Shown: positions 26,672-36,458, numbered from the stretch's first letter. The stretch: 64,000 nucleotides of DNA from Bacillota bacterium (GCA_021890795.1 JAKKUO010000001.1:124001-188000), one strand, 5' to 3'. Notes: generated by a model from the letters alone, not told the origin. Translations and numbers: made by a program.

Positions 26672-28066
26672 GTGAAGCCCGTCGTTGCCATCGTCGGGCG
26701 GCCCAACGTGGGCAAATCGACGCTGTTCAACCGGCTCATCGGACAGCGCCTGGCCATCATCGAGGACGAGCCGGGGATTACCCGGGACCGGATCTACGCC
26801 GACTGCCACTGGGGTGGCCGAACCTTCACCCTGGTGGATACCGGCGGCCTCCAGTACGGGATTGAAGGCTACCGGGGAGGCGGTAAGTCCGGGGGCGTCA
26901 CCGGCGCCCCGCCGGTGATCGAGGCGGCGGTGACCCGGCAGGCGGAGTTGGCCATCCGGGAGGCCGACGTCGTCATCTTTGTCACCGACGTCCGGGCCGG
27001 GGTCCAGCCCGACGACCTGGAGGTCGCCCAGCTCCTCCGTCGGGTGCGCAAGCCGGTGATCCTCTGCGTCAACAAGGTCGACTCCCCCCAGCACGAGCAG
27101 ATGGCCCTGGAGTTTTACAGCCTGGGCCTGGGGGATTTCATCGCCGTATCCGCCCTCCACGGCACGGGCACCGGCGACCTCCTCGATGCGGTGGTCCGGC
27201 ACCTGCCGCCGCCGGCTCCGGAGCCGGAGGAGGAGGATCCGAACCTGATCAAGGTCGCGGTGGCCGGCCGGCCCAACGTGGGCAAGAGCACCCTGGTCAA
27301 CGCCCTGGTGGGGGAGGAGCGGGTGATCGTCTCCGACGTCCCCGGCACCACCCGGGATGCCATCGACGTGCTGGTGGAGCGGGACGGGCGGCGGCTCCTC
27401 CTCATCGACACCGCTGGCCTGCGGCGGAAGTCCCGGATTGAGGAGCCCGTGGAGCGCTACAGCGTCATCCGGGCGCTCAGAGCCATCGACCGGTCGGACG
27501 TGGTGCTCCTGGTCCTGGACGCCACCGAGGAGGTGACGGACCAGGACCAGAAGATCGGCCAGTACATTAAGGAGCAGGGGAAGGCCTGCGTGGTCGTGGT
27601 CAACAAATGGGACTTGGTGGAAAAGAACGACCGGACCATGCAGGAGTACACCGAGCGGATCAAGTACCAGCTCCGGTTCATGGACTACGTGGAGCTGGTC
27701 TTCCTCTCCGCCAAGACCCGGGCCCGGCTGAACAAGCTGATCCCGACCATCGAGCTGGTCTGGACCAACCACGGCCGCCGGGTGAGCACCGCCGCCCTCA
27801 ACGCCTGCCTCCGGGAAGCGGTCCTCCTGACGCCGCCGCCGTCGGAGAAGGGGCAGCGGCTGAAGATCTACTACGCGACCCAGCCCCAGGTCCGGCCCCC
27901 GGGGATCGTGCTCTTCGTCAACAACCCGGAGCTGATGCACTTCTCCTACCAGCGGTACCTGGAGAACCGGCTCCGGGCCGCCTTCGACTTCCGGGGTACC
28001 CCGATCCGGTGGTACCTCCGGCAGCGGGAGTCCCGATCCGGGCCCCGGGCAGCCCGGGAGGATTAG
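26672..28066 (+). CDS. der: ribosome-associated GTPase Der (EngA)
   Basis: Essential double-GTPase for 50S subunit maturation, 464 aa. Two G domains are present. The first has GRPNVGKSTLF, DTGGLQ and NKVD; the second has GRPNVGKSTLV, DTAGL and NKWD. A C-terminal KH-like domain follows. GTG 26672 (MKPVVAIVGRPNVGKS) is chosen over GTG 26660, because AAGGAAGGTGA ends 8 nt upstream of it and overlaps the other. A short Gly/Ser-rich insertion (residues ~66-78) follows DTGG in the first G domain. No gene overlaps; plsY follows after ~190 nt. Confidence 0.97.
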   Translation: MKPVVAIVGRPNVGKSTLFNRLIGQRLAIIEDEPGITRDRIYADCHWGGRTFTLVDTGGLQYGIEGYRGGGKSGGVTGAPPVIEAAVTRQAELAIREADVVIFVTDVRAGVQPDDLEVAQLLRRVRKPVILCVNKVDSPQHEQMALEFYSLGLGDFIAVSALHGTGTGDLLDAVVRHLPPPAPEPEEEDPNLIKVAVAGRPNVGKSTLVNALVGEERVIVSDVPGTTRDAIDVLVERDGRRLLLIDTAGLRRKSRIEEPVERYSVIRALRAIDRSDVVLLVLDATEEVTDQDQKIGQYIKEQGKACVVVVNKWDLVEKNDRTMQEYTERIKYQLRFMDYVELVFLSAKTRARLNKLIPTIELVWTNHGRRVSTAALNACLREAVLLTPPPSEKGQRLKIYYATQPQVRPPGIVLFVNNPELMHFSYQRYLENRLRAAFDFRGTPIRWYLRQRESRSGPRAARED

Positions 28067-28172
28067 GACCGGCACCCCCTCCCGCCGCGCCGGCAGGGGC
28101 GGGAGCCGGCGAACCTCGCTGGGGCGCCGGCCCTTGCTGGGACGCCGGCGAAGGAAGGCCGCGATCAGTAAA

Positions 28173-28199
28173 TTGCCAGCTCATAGTAGCAGGTAATAA
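28173..28199 (+). promoter_or_regulatory. possible promoter for plsY
   Basis: TTGCCA (28173-28178) and TAATAA (28194-28199), spaced 15 nt, in an AT-rich patch 62 nt before plsY. Spacing is shorter than ideal. Confidence 0.35.
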
Positions 28200-28260
28200 A
28201 GGCGGGGGCGTCGAATCCTCCGGGCAATTGATCCGCACTGGGATGGGGGGGAGTACACCG

Positions 28261-28878
28261 GTGCTCGTGCAGTGGCTGTTGGCCGGGGCTCTGGGCTATC
28301 TCCTAGGCTCCATCCCCTTCGGTTACCTCGCGGGGCGGCTGAAGGGGATCGACATCCGGCAGTACGGCAGCGGCGCCACCGGGGGCACCAACGTCAGCCG
28401 GGTGCTGGGACTGGGCTGGGGGGTGACCGCGGGCGTTCTCGACCTCCTCAAGGGCCTGGCCGCGGCCTACCTGGGGCTGCGGCTCGGGGGGGACTGGGGA
28501 TACGCGGTCGGGAGCCTCGGCGCGGTGGTCGGCCACGCCTATCCGGTCTGGCTCGGCTTCCGGGGAGGGAAGTCGGTGGCCACCGGGGCGGGCGCCGTTC
28601 TCCTCCGGCACCCCGGGCCGGTGGGCGTCGGTCTTCTGGTGGCCCTGGCCTGCATCCTGCCCACCCGGTACATCTCTTTGGGCTCCATCGCCGGCACCGT
28701 CGTGGTCTGCAGTTACCTGGTCGCCACTGGCCCGCTGCCGACCAAGGCCCTGGCCCTGGGCACCGGGCTGGTGATCCTCTGGCGGCACCGGAGCAACATG
28801 CACCGGCTCCTCACCGGCACGGAGCGCCGGTTCGGCGAACGGGTCATCCCCGAACCCCGGCAGGCGGCGCAGCGGTAG
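28261..28878 (+). CDS. plsY: glycerol-3-phosphate acyltransferase PlsY
   Basis: Membrane acyltransferase that transfers acyl groups from acyl-phosphate to glycerol 3-phosphate, 205 aa, five or so helices. Motifs: GSIPFGYLAGR near the N-terminus, the phosphate-binding YGSGATGGTNVSRV, GHAYPVWLGFRGGKSVATGAG, and RHRSNMHRLLTGTERRFG at the end. GTG 28261 follows GGGGGAG by 8 nt. Longer frames lie inside der and are shadows. It uses the product of gpsA and feeds plsC. Confidence 0.97.
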   Translation: MLVQWLLAGALGYLLGSIPFGYLAGRLKGIDIRQYGSGATGGTNVSRVLGLGWGVTAGVLDLLKGLAAAYLGLRLGGDWGYAVGSLGAVVGHAYPVWLGFRGGKSVATGAGAVLLRHPGPVGVGLLVALACILPTRYISLGSIAGTVVVCSYLVATGPLPTKALALGTGLVILWRHRSNMHRLLTGTERRFGERVIPEPRQAAQR

Positions 28879-28897
28879 CGAAAGCAAGAAAAGCCAA

Positions 28898-28926
28898 TTG
28901 ACAGCCCCGATTCGCCGTGGTAAGAT
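28898..28926 (+). promoter_or_regulatory. strong sigma-A promoter for the SAM-riboswitch operon
   Basis: TTGACA (28898-28903, perfect), 17-nt spacer, TAAGAT (28921-28926) preceded by TGG (extended -10). Transcription should start near 28933, about 37 nt before the aptamer. Confidence 0.88.
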
Positions 28927-28969
28927 ACCCGCCAAGAACTGAATACAGCATCTGCCGGCACCGCCGGCA

Positions 28970-29090
28970 CTCTTATCCAGAGTGGCTGAGGGAAACAGGC
29001 CCGATGAAGCCCGGCAACCCAGGGGACGGGCCCCAGGACGTCCCCTGAAGGTGCCAACTCCTCCAGGACTTCAGTCCTGGCAGATAAGAG
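28970..29090 (+). promoter_or_regulatory. SAM-I (S-box) riboswitch aptamer
   Basis: Classic S-box core: AGAGTGGCTGAGGGA (about 28980-28994), then GGCCCGATGAAGCCCGGCAACC. Closing helix P1 pairs CTCTTATC (28970-28977) with GATAAGAG (29083-29090), a perfect 8 bp. Inner helices include CCAGGACTTCAGTCCTGG. Binding of S-adenosylmethionine stabilises P1 and so turns transcription off in this class. It controls metX-hom-lysC directly downstream. Confidence 0.97.
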
Positions 29091-29118
29091 AGGAACTCCG
29101 CTGGGGGCACGCGCATGG

Positions 29119-29153
29119 TCCTCTCTCGTCCCTGAGCGGGAGGGGATTTTTGT
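29119..29153 (+). terminator. riboswitch expression platform: terminator with competing antiterminator
   Basis: Terminator: TCTCGTCCC pairs imperfectly with GGGAGGGGA (29138-29146) around TGAGC, then five Ts (29147-29151). The antiterminator is visible: AGAGAGGA (29087-29094, overlapping the 3' strand of P1) is exactly complementary to TCCTCTCT (29119-29126, the 5' side of the terminator). P1 and antiterminator are mutually exclusive, so high SAM gives termination. Confidence 0.88.
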
Positions 29154-29190
29154 TTACCCCGGGGAGCCCGCGGGAAGGAGGGAGTTCCTG

Positions 29191-30600
29191 TTGCCGGAGA
29201 CGGTTGCCGCTCATCCCGCCGCCGATTCCGCACCGCTGCTCGTCCGGTTGCAGCGGGTGACCCTCTTCACCCCCGACCGACCCCTGGTGCTGGAGTCCGG
29301 GCGGACCCTGGCACCGGTGGAGGTGGCCTTCGAAACCTACGGCCGGCTGACCCCGGAGCGGGACAACGCGGTGCTGATCTGCCACGCGCTCACCGGGGAC
29401 AGCCACGTGGCCGGCCGCTACCACCCCGACGACCCCCGACCCGGCTGGTGGGACGACGCGGTGGGACCGGGGAAAGCCATCGACACCAACCGGTATTTCG
29501 TCATCTGCTCCAACGTGCTGGGGGGCTGCCGGGGGACCACCGGACCCTCCAGCCTGAACCCCGCCACCGGCCGGCCTTACGGCCTGGACTTCCCCCTGAT
29601 CACCGTCCGGGACATGGTCCGGGTCCAGGCCGCCCTCCTGGACTACCTGGGCATCCCCCGGGTGCTGGCGGTCATCGGCGGTAGCCTCGGGGCGATGCAG
29701 GCCATCGAGTGGGCGGTCACCTACCCCGACCGGCTCCTGGGGGTGATCCCCATCGCCGGGGCGGCCCGGCTCCACCCCCAGGGCATCGCCTTTAACGCGG
29801 TCCAGCGCCAGGCGATCCTGAATGACCCGGACTTTCGGGGCGGCCAGTACTACCCCGGGCCGGGGCCGGTCCGGGGGCTGGCCCTGGCCCGGATGATCGG
29901 GATGATTACCTACCGCTCCGACGAGTCGATGTGGCACCAGTTCGGCCGCCGGGTGCGGCCGGCCCACCTGGTGGGGCGCAAGGCCCCGGACTGGGACGAC
30001 GGTTACGGCGGCCGGCGCCGGCCGGGCGCGCCGGAAGCGGAAAAGGCCGGTGGTACGCCGCCGGCTGCATCCCTGGGTTCGGGACCCGCGGGAGCCGGAG
30101 GGGCTGGCCCGGCCGCCCCGGGCGACGGGCTGGAGGAAGACCCCCTGGAGCGGGGCTTCGGCATCGCCTTTGAGGTGGAGTCGTACCTGCACTACAACGG
30201 GGAGGCTCTGGTCCGGCGGTTCGACGCCAACAGCTACCTCTACCTCACCCGGGCCATGGACCTCCACGACATCAGCCGGGGTTACGGCTCCCTGGCGGCA
30301 GCCTACCGCCGGGTTCAGGCGGAGGCTCTGGTGGTAGGCATCCGCTCGGACCTCCTCTTCCCCACCTACCTGCAGAAGGAGATGGTGGAGGGGATCCGAG
30401 CCGCGGGGGGCCGGGCCGAATACCTGGAGATGGACAGCCCCTGGGGCCACGATGCCTTCCTGGTGGATTTCCACCAGATCGCCGGGGCCGTGGCCGAGTT
30501 CCTCGAGCGGCAGCAGCGCCGGGCCCGGGCCGGCGGCCCGGGGGCGCAGCCTGCCTGTCCAACTCCCCGGCCGGAGCCGGTCTGCCCGGCTGGGCCCTGA
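29191..30600 (+). CDS. metX: homoserine O-acetyltransferase (MetX family)
   Basis: Alpha/beta-hydrolase that acylates homoserine, the first committed step to methionine; 469 aa. TTG 29191 follows GAAGGAGGGAG. Catalytic triad: S165 in GGSLGAMQ, D387 in GIRSDLLFP, H420 in SPWGHDAF. The family pattern GCRGTTGPSSLNP is present. It is ~90 residues longer than common MetX; the excess is a Gly/Ala/Pro-rich insertion around residues 272-315, between the hydrolase core and the catalytic Asp. Acetyl versus succinyl donor preference cannot be told from length or motif alone. It is the first gene after the SAM riboswitch and is followed by hom 15 nt later. Confidence 0.95.
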   Translation: MPETVAAHPAADSAPLLVRLQRVTLFTPDRPLVLESGRTLAPVEVAFETYGRLTPERDNAVLICHALTGDSHVAGRYHPDDPRPGWWDDAVGPGKAIDTNRYFVICSNVLGGCRGTTGPSSLNPATGRPYGLDFPLITVRDMVRVQAALLDYLGIPRVLAVIGGSLGAMQAIEWAVTYPDRLLGVIPIAGAARLHPQGIAFNAVQRQAILNDPDFRGGQYYPGPGPVRGLALARMIGMITYRSDESMWHQFGRRVRPAHLVGRKAPDWDDGYGGRRRPGAPEAEKAGGTPPAASLGSGPAGAGGAGPAAPGDGLEEDPLERGFGIAFEVESYLHYNGEALVRRFDANSYLYLTRAMDLHDISRGYGSLAAAYRRVQAEALVVGIRSDLLFPTYLQKEMVEGIRAAGGRAEYLEMDSPWGHDAFLVDFHQIAGAVAEFLERQQRRARAGGPGAQPACPTPRPEPVCPAGP

Positions 30601-30615
30601 GGAGGTGAGGGAGCG

Positions 30616-32127
30616 ATGGCCGAGCCTGTGGGGAAAGGCGGCCTGTCCGATCCGGTGGGCAAACCCGGGGCATCCCCCGGCGACCGGGGCATCGGGGTGG
30701 GGATCTTCGGCCTCGGCACCGTGGGGACAGCGGTCTGGCGGCTGCTGGCGGAGGGCGGCCCGCACCTGGCCCGGCAGATCGGTGCGCCCCTCCGGGTCCG
30801 CCGGGTCGTGGTCCGCCACCCCGACCGGCCCCGGGGCGTCACCTTGCCCCCGGGGGTCCTGAGCACGGACCCCGAGGCGATCCTCGGGGACCCGGAGATC
30901 GACATCGTAGTGGAAGTGATGGGCGGGCTCGAGCCGGCCCGGGAGTACGTCGCGACAGCCCTGGCCCGGGGCAAGTCCGTGGTGACGGCCAACAAGGAGC
31001 TCATCAGCTACCACGGCCACGAGCTCCTCTCCCTGGCGGCCGCCGCGGGGGTGGACCTCTTCTGGGAGGCCAGCGTCGGCGGCGGCATCCCCATCATCCG
31101 GCCGCTCCGGGAGCACCTGGCCCCGGGGCGGCTCCGCCGGCTCCTGGGGATCGTCAACGGCACCACCAACTTCATCCTCACCCGGATGGCCCGGGAGGGG
31201 CAGACCTTCGCCGCGGCTTTGGCCGACGCCCAGGCCGCGGGGTACGCCGAAGCCGACCCCCGGGCAGACGTGGAGGGGCACGACGCGGCCCGGAAGCTGG
31301 CCATCCTGGCGGGGATGGCCTTCCACGCCCAGCTGAGCCCCGACGAGATCCCGACGGTAGGCATCACCGGGATCACGCCGGTGGAAATCGCCTGGGGCCA
31401 GGGCCGGGGGCTCACCCTGAAGCTGGTGGCCCAGGCGGAGCGGCTCCCGGACGGCACCGTGATGGCCCGGGTGGAGCCGGCCTTCCTGCCCCTCGACCAC
31501 CCCCTGGCCCGGGTGGAGGGAGCGATGAACGCCATCTGGGTCGAAGGGGTGGAGATCGGCGAGACCCTCTTCTACGGCCCGGGGGCCGGGGGGCTGCCCA
31601 CCGCGACCGCGGTGATCGCCGACCTTTTGGAGGCTGCCCGGCACCGGCGGCTGGGGATCGCCCTCTCCCGGCCCTGGGCCGAGGGCCGGGCCCGGGTGGC
31701 CCAGGAGCCGCCACCCCGGCGGTACTACCTGCGGCTGGAGCCCGGGGCGGTGGGGAGCGGGTGGCCGGAGCCGTTGGCCGCCCCCGTCTCTCCCGTCGCC
31801 GCCCGGGTCGGCGGGGCGACCAGCCCCCGGGAGGCCGTGGCGGCCCGGACGGAACCCGCCGGAGACCGGCCCGGACCGGGACCCGGCCCCGCCGGAGCGG
31901 CCTGGGCCCGGCAGGAGGCGGCGCCGGGGCTTGCGCCAGCGGCCCAGATCCGGGCCCTGGCGGAGCGGTTCCGGCAGCACGGGCTGCCGGTGGTGAGCGC
32001 CGAACCCCTCCCCGGCGGAGGGTGCATCCTCGAGGTGGCGGAGGTGACCCAGCAGGAGATGGCCGCGGCCCTGGCGAAGGCATCGGACGTCGTGGGACTG
32101 GCCATCCAGATTCCGATTCTCGGTTGA
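30616..32127 (+). CDS. hom: homoserine dehydrogenase
   Basis: Reduces aspartate semialdehyde to homoserine, 503 aa. ATG 30616 follows AGGAGGTGAGG. The NAD(P)-binding loop is [13 protein letters not shown] (~35-47), after a ~30-residue leader. Family motifs: [35 protein letters not shown], and [19 protein letters not shown] with the catalytic Asp and Lys. A C-terminal ACT-like domain (from [20 protein letters not shown] to IQIPILG) may sense threonine. Between catalytic and ACT domains is a ~70-residue Pro/Gly/Ala/Arg-rich insertion. Second gene of the riboswitch operon. Confidence 0.95.
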   Translation: MAEPVGKGGLSDPVGKPGASPGDRGIGVGIFGLGTVGTAVWRLLAEGGPHLARQIGAPLRVRRVVVRHPDRPRGVTLPPGVLSTDPEAILGDPEIDIVVEVMGGLEPAREYVATALARGKSVVTANKELISYHGHELLSLAAAAGVDLFWEASVGGGIPIIRPLREHLAPGRLRRLLGIVNGTTNFILTRMAREGQTFAAALADAQAAGYAEADPRADVEGHDAARKLAILAGMAFHAQLSPDEIPTVGITGITPVEIAWGQGRGLTLKLVAQAERLPDGTVMARVEPAFLPLDHPLARVEGAMNAIWVEGVEIGETLFYGPGAGGLPTATAVIADLLEAARHRRLGIALSRPWAEGRARVAQEPPPRRYYLRLEPGAVGSGWPEPLAAPVSPVAARVGGATSPREAVAARTEPAGDRPGPGPGPAGAAWARQEAAPGLAPAAQIRALAERFRQHGLPVVSAEPLPGGGCILEVAEVTQQEMAAALAKASDVVGLAIQIPILG

Positions 32128-32183
32128 GCCCCGGGTGGCCCGGACCGGGCCGGGCGGCCCGCCCGGAGGAGGTTCTGCGGAGC

Positions 32184-33479
32184 ATGGGCATCGTGGTGCA
32201 GAAGTATGGCGGATCGTCGGTTGCGACACCGGAGCGGATCCTGCGGGTCGCACGCCGGGTGGCCTGGTACCGGCGTCAGGGCCACGACCTGGTGGTGGTG
32301 GTCTCCGCGATGGGGGAGACCACCGACCAGCTTCTGGCCCTCGCGGCCGAGGTGAGCGGCGACGCCCGGCCCTCGCCCCGGGAGATGGACATGCTGCTCG
32401 CCACCGGGGAACAGGTCTCCATCGCGCTCCTGGCCATGGCCCTGCACCGGCTGGGGGTGCCGGCCATCTCCCTCACGGGGCCCCAGGCGGGCTTCCGGAC
32501 CGACAGCACCCACCGGAACGCCCGGATCCTGGAGGTGCGTCCGGACCGGGTCCGCCGGGAACTGCAGGACGGCAAGGTGGTGGTGGTGGCAGGGTTCCAG
32601 GGGATGACCGCGGAGGGGGAGATCACCACCCTGGGCCGGGGTGGCTCCGACCTCACCGCCATCGCCCTGGCCGCCGCCCTGGGTGCGGACGCCTGCCAGA
32701 TCTTCACCGACGTGGACGGGGTCTACACCGCCGATCCCCGGATCGTCCCAACCGCCCGGCGGCTGCCGGAGATCAGCTACGACGAGCTCCTGGAGCTGGC
32801 GGCCGCCGGATCCCAGGTGATGCAGCTCAGGAGCGTGGAGTTTGCCAAGCAGCACGGGGTGGAGTTTCAGGTCCTCTCCAGCCTGGCCCCCCTTCCGGAG
32901 GAGGGCGGAAACGAAGAGGGCACGAGGGTGGTGGCGCAGGTGAACAAGGAGTTTCAGCGGCCGGTGACCGGGGTGGCGGTCAACTTCCGGGTCGCCCGGA
33001 TCACCCTCCTGGGGGTGCCGGACCGGCCGGGGGTAGCGGCCAGGCTCTTCCGGGCCTTTGCCGAGAAGAAGATCGTCATCGACGACATCGTCCAGTCCGG
33101 CGGCCCCGGTTCCACCCACGCCGATATCTCCATCACCGTGGCCCGGGACGACCTGGACACCTCCCTGGCCATCTGCCGGGATGTGATGCAGGAGTGGCCC
33201 GGAACCGAGCTCGTCTACGACGTGGATGTGGCCAAGGTCTCCATCGTCGGCTCCGGGATCGCGTCCCATTACGGCATCGGCGCGGCGATGTTTGAGGCCC
33301 TGGCGGAGAAAGGCATCAATATCGAGATGATCACCGGCTCGGAGATCAAGATCTCCTGCCTCGTCCGGGCCTCCCGGGCCGCGGAGGCAGCCCAGGCCGT
33401 TCACGACCGCTTCGGCCTGGAGGCTGAGCACCCGCAGTTGGTGGGCACCGACGGGGCCACCGCTACCCAATCCCGCTGA
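32184..33479 (+). CDS. lysC: aspartate kinase
   Basis: Phosphorylates aspartate, the entry to Lys/Thr/Met synthesis, 431 aa. ATG 32184 ([19 protein letters not shown]) follows GGAGGAGG; longer frames lie inside hom. Motifs: KYGGSSVA (substrate/ATP), [16 protein letters not shown], and [15 protein letters not shown]. Two C-terminal ACT domains are visible (from [17 protein letters not shown] and [19 protein letters not shown]), so feedback control by Lys and/or Thr is expected. Third gene under the SAM riboswitch. Confidence 0.95.
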   Translation: MGIVVQKYGGSSVATPERILRVARRVAWYRRQGHDLVVVVSAMGETTDQLLALAAEVSGDARPSPREMDMLLATGEQVSIALLAMALHRLGVPAISLTGPQAGFRTDSTHRNARILEVRPDRVRRELQDGKVVVVAGFQGMTAEGEITTLGRGGSDLTAIALAAALGADACQIFTDVDGVYTADPRIVPTARRLPEISYDELLELAAAGSQVMQLRSVEFAKQHGVEFQVLSSLAPLPEEGGNEEGTRVVAQVNKEFQRPVTGVAVNFRVARITLLGVPDRPGVAARLFRAFAEKKIVIDDIVQSGGPGSTHADISITVARDDLDTSLAICRDVMQEWPGTELVYDVDVAKVSIVGSGIASHYGIGAAMFEALAEKGINIEMITGSEIKISCLVRASRAAEAAQAVHDRFGLEAEHPQLVGTDGATATQSR

Positions 33480-33493
33480 GGCCTGGCCGGCCG

Positions 33494-34507
33494 GTGAGCC
33501 CAATGCTGCAGGCGATGCTGCTCAAAGGCGGGCAGGTGGTCTCCCTGCCCGCCGACTTAGATGCCATCCTGTCCGCGTGGCGCCAGGATCCTGGATGCTG
33601 CCTCTGGCTCGACGTGACGGACCCGGACCCCGCGACCCTGGCCCGGCTCAGCCGGGAGTTCCGGATCCACCCGGCGGAGGTGGCAGCCACCCTGAACCAG
33701 GACCACCGGGCGCAGCTCGCCGAGCACCGGGAGTATTTCTACCTGCAGCTCCCGGTGCCGGCGCCGCCCCGGCGCTACGAGGACCTCCGGCGCCGGCTGC
33801 CGACCCGGCCGCTGGACCTGATCGCCGGCCGGCGGTACCTCATTACCCTGCACCAGGAACGGCTGGAGGTGGTGGACCTCACCTGGAGCCGCTTCGCCCG
33901 GGGGGCCGAGCCCCAGGGCGTCTGGCCGGACCTGCCGGTGCACAGCCTCTGCGAGGCGATCCTCCAGGGCTACTTCCCCCACCTGGACCGGATGGAGGAG
34001 GAGCTGGAACGGGTCGAGCGCCAGGTCTTCAGCCAGGAGGTGGGCCGGGAGCCGGCGGACAGCAGCCAGGCCCTGGAGCGGATCTTTGCCATCCGGCGGT
34101 ATCTCCTGGGGTTGCGCCGGACCCTGGCGCCGCTCCGGGATACCTTCGCGTCCCTGGCCCGCCGGGATTTCCCTCACCTGGCGCCGGGCAGCGCCCCCCT
34201 CTTTGCCGAACTCTACAGCCGGACCATCCGGCTCCTGGAGGTGCAGGAGAACCTCCGGGAGTACACCGCCGGCCTGGTGGAGGCGTACCTGACCGTCCAG
34301 AACAACCGGATGAACCAGATCATGAAGACCCTGACGGTGATCTCCACCATCATGCTGCCCCTGACGGTGATCACCGGGTTCTTCGGGATGAACTTCACCC
34401 ACATCCCCGGGCTCCACTCCCCCTGGGGCTTCTGGGGGGCGACGGCCTTCATGGTGGCCCTGGGCCTGGGGATGCTCTATGTCTTCCGCCGCCGGGGGTG
34501 GATCTGA
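33494..34507 (+). CDS. corA: CorA-family magnesium/cobalt transporter
   Basis: Homopentameric divalent cation channel, 337 aa. The large N-terminal cytoplasmic domain is alpha/beta then helical (long stalk helix around QENLREYTAGLVEAYLTVQN). Two C-terminal transmembrane helices follow, with the pore signature GMN in FFGMNFTHIPG. The C-terminus is Arg-rich (FRRRGWI). GTG 33494 has only a weak ribosome site; ATG 33503 is an alternative. It follows lysC by 14 nt, so it may be read from the riboswitch operon without functional linkage. Confidence 0.95.
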   Translation: MSPMLQAMLLKGGQVVSLPADLDAILSAWRQDPGCCLWLDVTDPDPATLARLSREFRIHPAEVAATLNQDHRAQLAEHREYFYLQLPVPAPPRRYEDLRRRLPTRPLDLIAGRRYLITLHQERLEVVDLTWSRFARGAEPQGVWPDLPVHSLCEAILQGYFPHLDRMEEELERVERQVFSQEVGREPADSSQALERIFAIRRYLLGLRRTLAPLRDTFASLARRDFPHLAPGSAPLFAELYSRTIRLLEVQENLREYTAGLVEAYLTVQNNRMNQIMKTLTVISTIMLPLTVITGFFGMNFTHIPGLHSPWGFWGATAFMVALGLGMLYVFRRRGWI

Positions 34508-34605
34508 AGGGCGGCCCTGGCGCCCGGGCGCACCGGGCGCAGCCCCGGCACCCTGGGACAGCCCTGGCACCTGGCCGCAGGAGTTTCCACCGCCGCCGTG
34601 GAATC

Positions 34606-34629
34606 TTGTGTACGATCTTGTGCACAATG
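34606..34629 (+). promoter_or_regulatory. tandem near-palindromic 12-mers before the aminotransferase gene
   Basis: TTGTGTACGATC (34606-34617) is followed at once by TTGTGCACAATG (34618-34629). The core TTGTGCACAA is a perfect palindrome and the first copy is a degenerate version. AT-richer than its surroundings, 61 nt before the predicted start. This looks like an operator or promoter region; the regulator is unknown. Confidence 0.4.
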
Positions 34630-34689
34630 CCGGCGGGGATGGGGCGGAGAGGCCGCCGCTCCCCGCCCGGGTTGGAGGAGGTCGTGCCG

Positions 34690-35976
34690 GTGAACGGTGA
34701 GCGGGCCCCTGTGCCCCTGGTGCCGGATCCCGACGCGGTGGTTGAAAAAGCCCTGACCGACTATGGCAACCACGTCAACGAAGCCATGGCCCGGCTGTAC
34801 CGATTCATGGGCTTCACCACCCTGGAGTGGCAGGCCCGGGGCGCGGTGATTACGGACATCTACGGCCGGGATTTCATCGACTGCGGCTCCTACGGGGTGA
34901 TCTTCCACGGCCACAGCCATCCCCGGATCGTCGCGGCCGTCCGGGAGCAGCTGGACCGGATGGCCATGCACGGCCGGACCCTGCCCCACAAGCTGGTGGC
35001 CGACCTGGGCCGGAAGCTGGCGGAGATCGCCCCGGGGGACTTGCAGTACTGCTTCTTCTGCAACAGCGGCACCGAGGCGGTGGAAGCGGCGCTGAAGCTC
35101 GCCCGGGCCTATACCCGCAAGCCCGGGTTCATCGCCACCTACGGCGCCTTCCACGGCAAGACCTTCGGCTCCCTCTCGGTAAGCGGCCGTGAACTGTACC
35201 GGGAGCCCTTCTACCCCCTGCTCCCGGGAGTGAAGCACGTCCCCTACGGCGATGCCGACGCGATCGCCGCGGCCATCGATGAGGACACCGCGGCGGTCAT
35301 CCTCGAGCCGATCCAGGGGGAGGGCGGGGTAATCGTCCCACCGGACGATTACCTGCCCCGGGTGCGGCAGATCTGCGACGAGCGGGGGGTCCTGCTGATC
35401 CTGGACGAGGTCCAGACCGGCATGGGCCGCACCGGCCGCTGGTGGGCCTGTGAGCACTGGGGCGTGGTGCCGGACATCATGACCACCGCCAAGGCCCTGG
35501 GCGGCGGCATCATGCCCATCGGCGCGGCGGTGGCCAAGGCGCCGATCTTCTCGGTCTTCAACGAGAACCCCTATATCCACAGCAGCACCTTCGGCGGCAA
35601 CCAGCTCGCCGCGGCCGCGGCCATCGCCGCCATCGACACCATCCGGGAAGAGGGGCTGCTGGAGCAGGCCGCGGCCAAGGGCGAGTACCTCATGGACAGG
35701 CTCCGGGAACTCCAGGCCCGGTATCCCGAGGTGCTGAAAGAGGTCCGGGGCAAGGGCCTTCTCATCGGCCTCGAGCTCACCAAGGACGGCCATGCGGGCG
35801 TGCTCATCGCCGAGCTTTTGGAGCGCCGGGTGATCGTCATCCACTCCCTGAACAACAACCGGGTGATCCGGCTCTCCCCGCCGGCGGTGATCACCCCGGA
35901 GCAGATGGACTACGTCCTGGACGCCCTGGCCGCGGGGCTGGAGCAGGCCGCGGCGGTGGACAGCCAGATCGACTGA
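34690..35976 (+). CDS. class III PLP aminotransferase (putrescine/4-aminobutyrate/ornithine type)
   Basis: Aspartate aminotransferase fold class III enzyme, 428 aa. GTG 34690 sits 9 nt after GGAGGAG; GTG 34684 is too close to it. Motifs: [17 protein letters not shown] (PLP phosphate), [42 protein letters not shown], and PLP lysine K268 in TTAKALGGG. The N-terminal part ([20 protein letters not shown]) resembles putrescine aminotransferases (YgjG/PatA-like). The speD gene 2.5 kb downstream makes a polyamine substrate plausible, but ornithine or 4-aminobutyrate cannot be excluded. Confidence 0.9.
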   Translation: MNGERAPVPLVPDPDAVVEKALTDYGNHVNEAMARLYRFMGFTTLEWQARGAVITDIYGRDFIDCGSYGVIFHGHSHPRIVAAVREQLDRMAMHGRTLPHKLVADLGRKLAEIAPGDLQYCFFCNSGTEAVEAALKLARAYTRKPGFIATYGAFHGKTFGSLSVSGRELYREPFYPLLPGVKHVPYGDADAIAAAIDEDTAAVILEPIQGEGGVIVPPDDYLPRVRQICDERGVLLILDEVQTGMGRTGRWWACEHWGVVPDIMTTAKALGGGIMPIGAAVAKAPIFSVFNENPYIHSSTFGGNQLAAAAAIAAIDTIREEGLLEQAAAKGEYLMDRLRELQARYPEVLKEVRGKGLLIGLELTKDGHAGVLIAELLERRVIVIHSLNNNRVIRLSPPAVITPEQMDYVLDALAAGLEQAAAVDSQID

Positions 35977-36011
35977 GGGGAATCCTGGCCTCCGGAGAGG
36001 AGAGTGAGCCC

Positions 36012-36458
36012 ATGCCCTACGTGGAGGTCAGCACCGTCATCCCGGCTCCCCGGGAGAAGGTGTGGCAGTATGTCGCGGACATGCCCTCCTACCCCAAGTT
36101 CATGCCCAACCTGAAGAAGCTGGTGGTGGAGGAGCGGCAGGAGGGCCGCACCGTCACCTACTGGGAAGCGGTGGTCAAGGGCGCCACCCTGAAGTGGCGG
36201 GAGGAGGACCTCTTCGACGAGGAGAACTTCCGCATCCATTACCGGCAGCTGAGCGGCGACCTGAAGAAGTTCGAGGGGGACTGGATTCTCGAAGAGGTGG
36301 AGGGGGGCACCAAGGTCACCCTGACGGTGGACTTCGAGATCGGCATCCCCATGTTCGCCGCCATGCTCAACCCGGTGGCGAAGATCCTGGTGAAGGAGAA
36401 CGCGGAGGGGATGCTGGAGGCGGTGCGGCGGATCCTGACGGGGGAGGCTGCGGATTGA
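36012..36458 (+). CDS. SRPBCC (START-like) lipid-binding-fold protein, RatA/Coq10-like
   Basis: 148 aa. ATG 36012 follows GGAGAGGAGAG. The N-terminal VEVSTVIPAPREKVWQYVAD matches the start of RatA/Coq10 polyketide-cyclase-like SRPBCC domains, which bind hydrophobic ligands in a helix-grip pocket. FEGDWILEEVEGGTKVTLTV and the long C-terminal helix complete the fold. Ligand unknown. Its stop overlaps the start of the ClC gene (TTGA), so the two are translationally coupled, which suggests a shared transcript with the transporter. Confidence 0.85.
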   Translation: MPYVEVSTVIPAPREKVWQYVADMPSYPKFMPNLKKLVVEERQEGRTVTYWEAVVKGATLKWREEDLFDEENFRIHYRQLSGDLKKFEGDWILEEVEGGTKVTLTVDFEIGIPMFAAMLNPVAKILVKENAEGMLEAVRRILTGEAAD

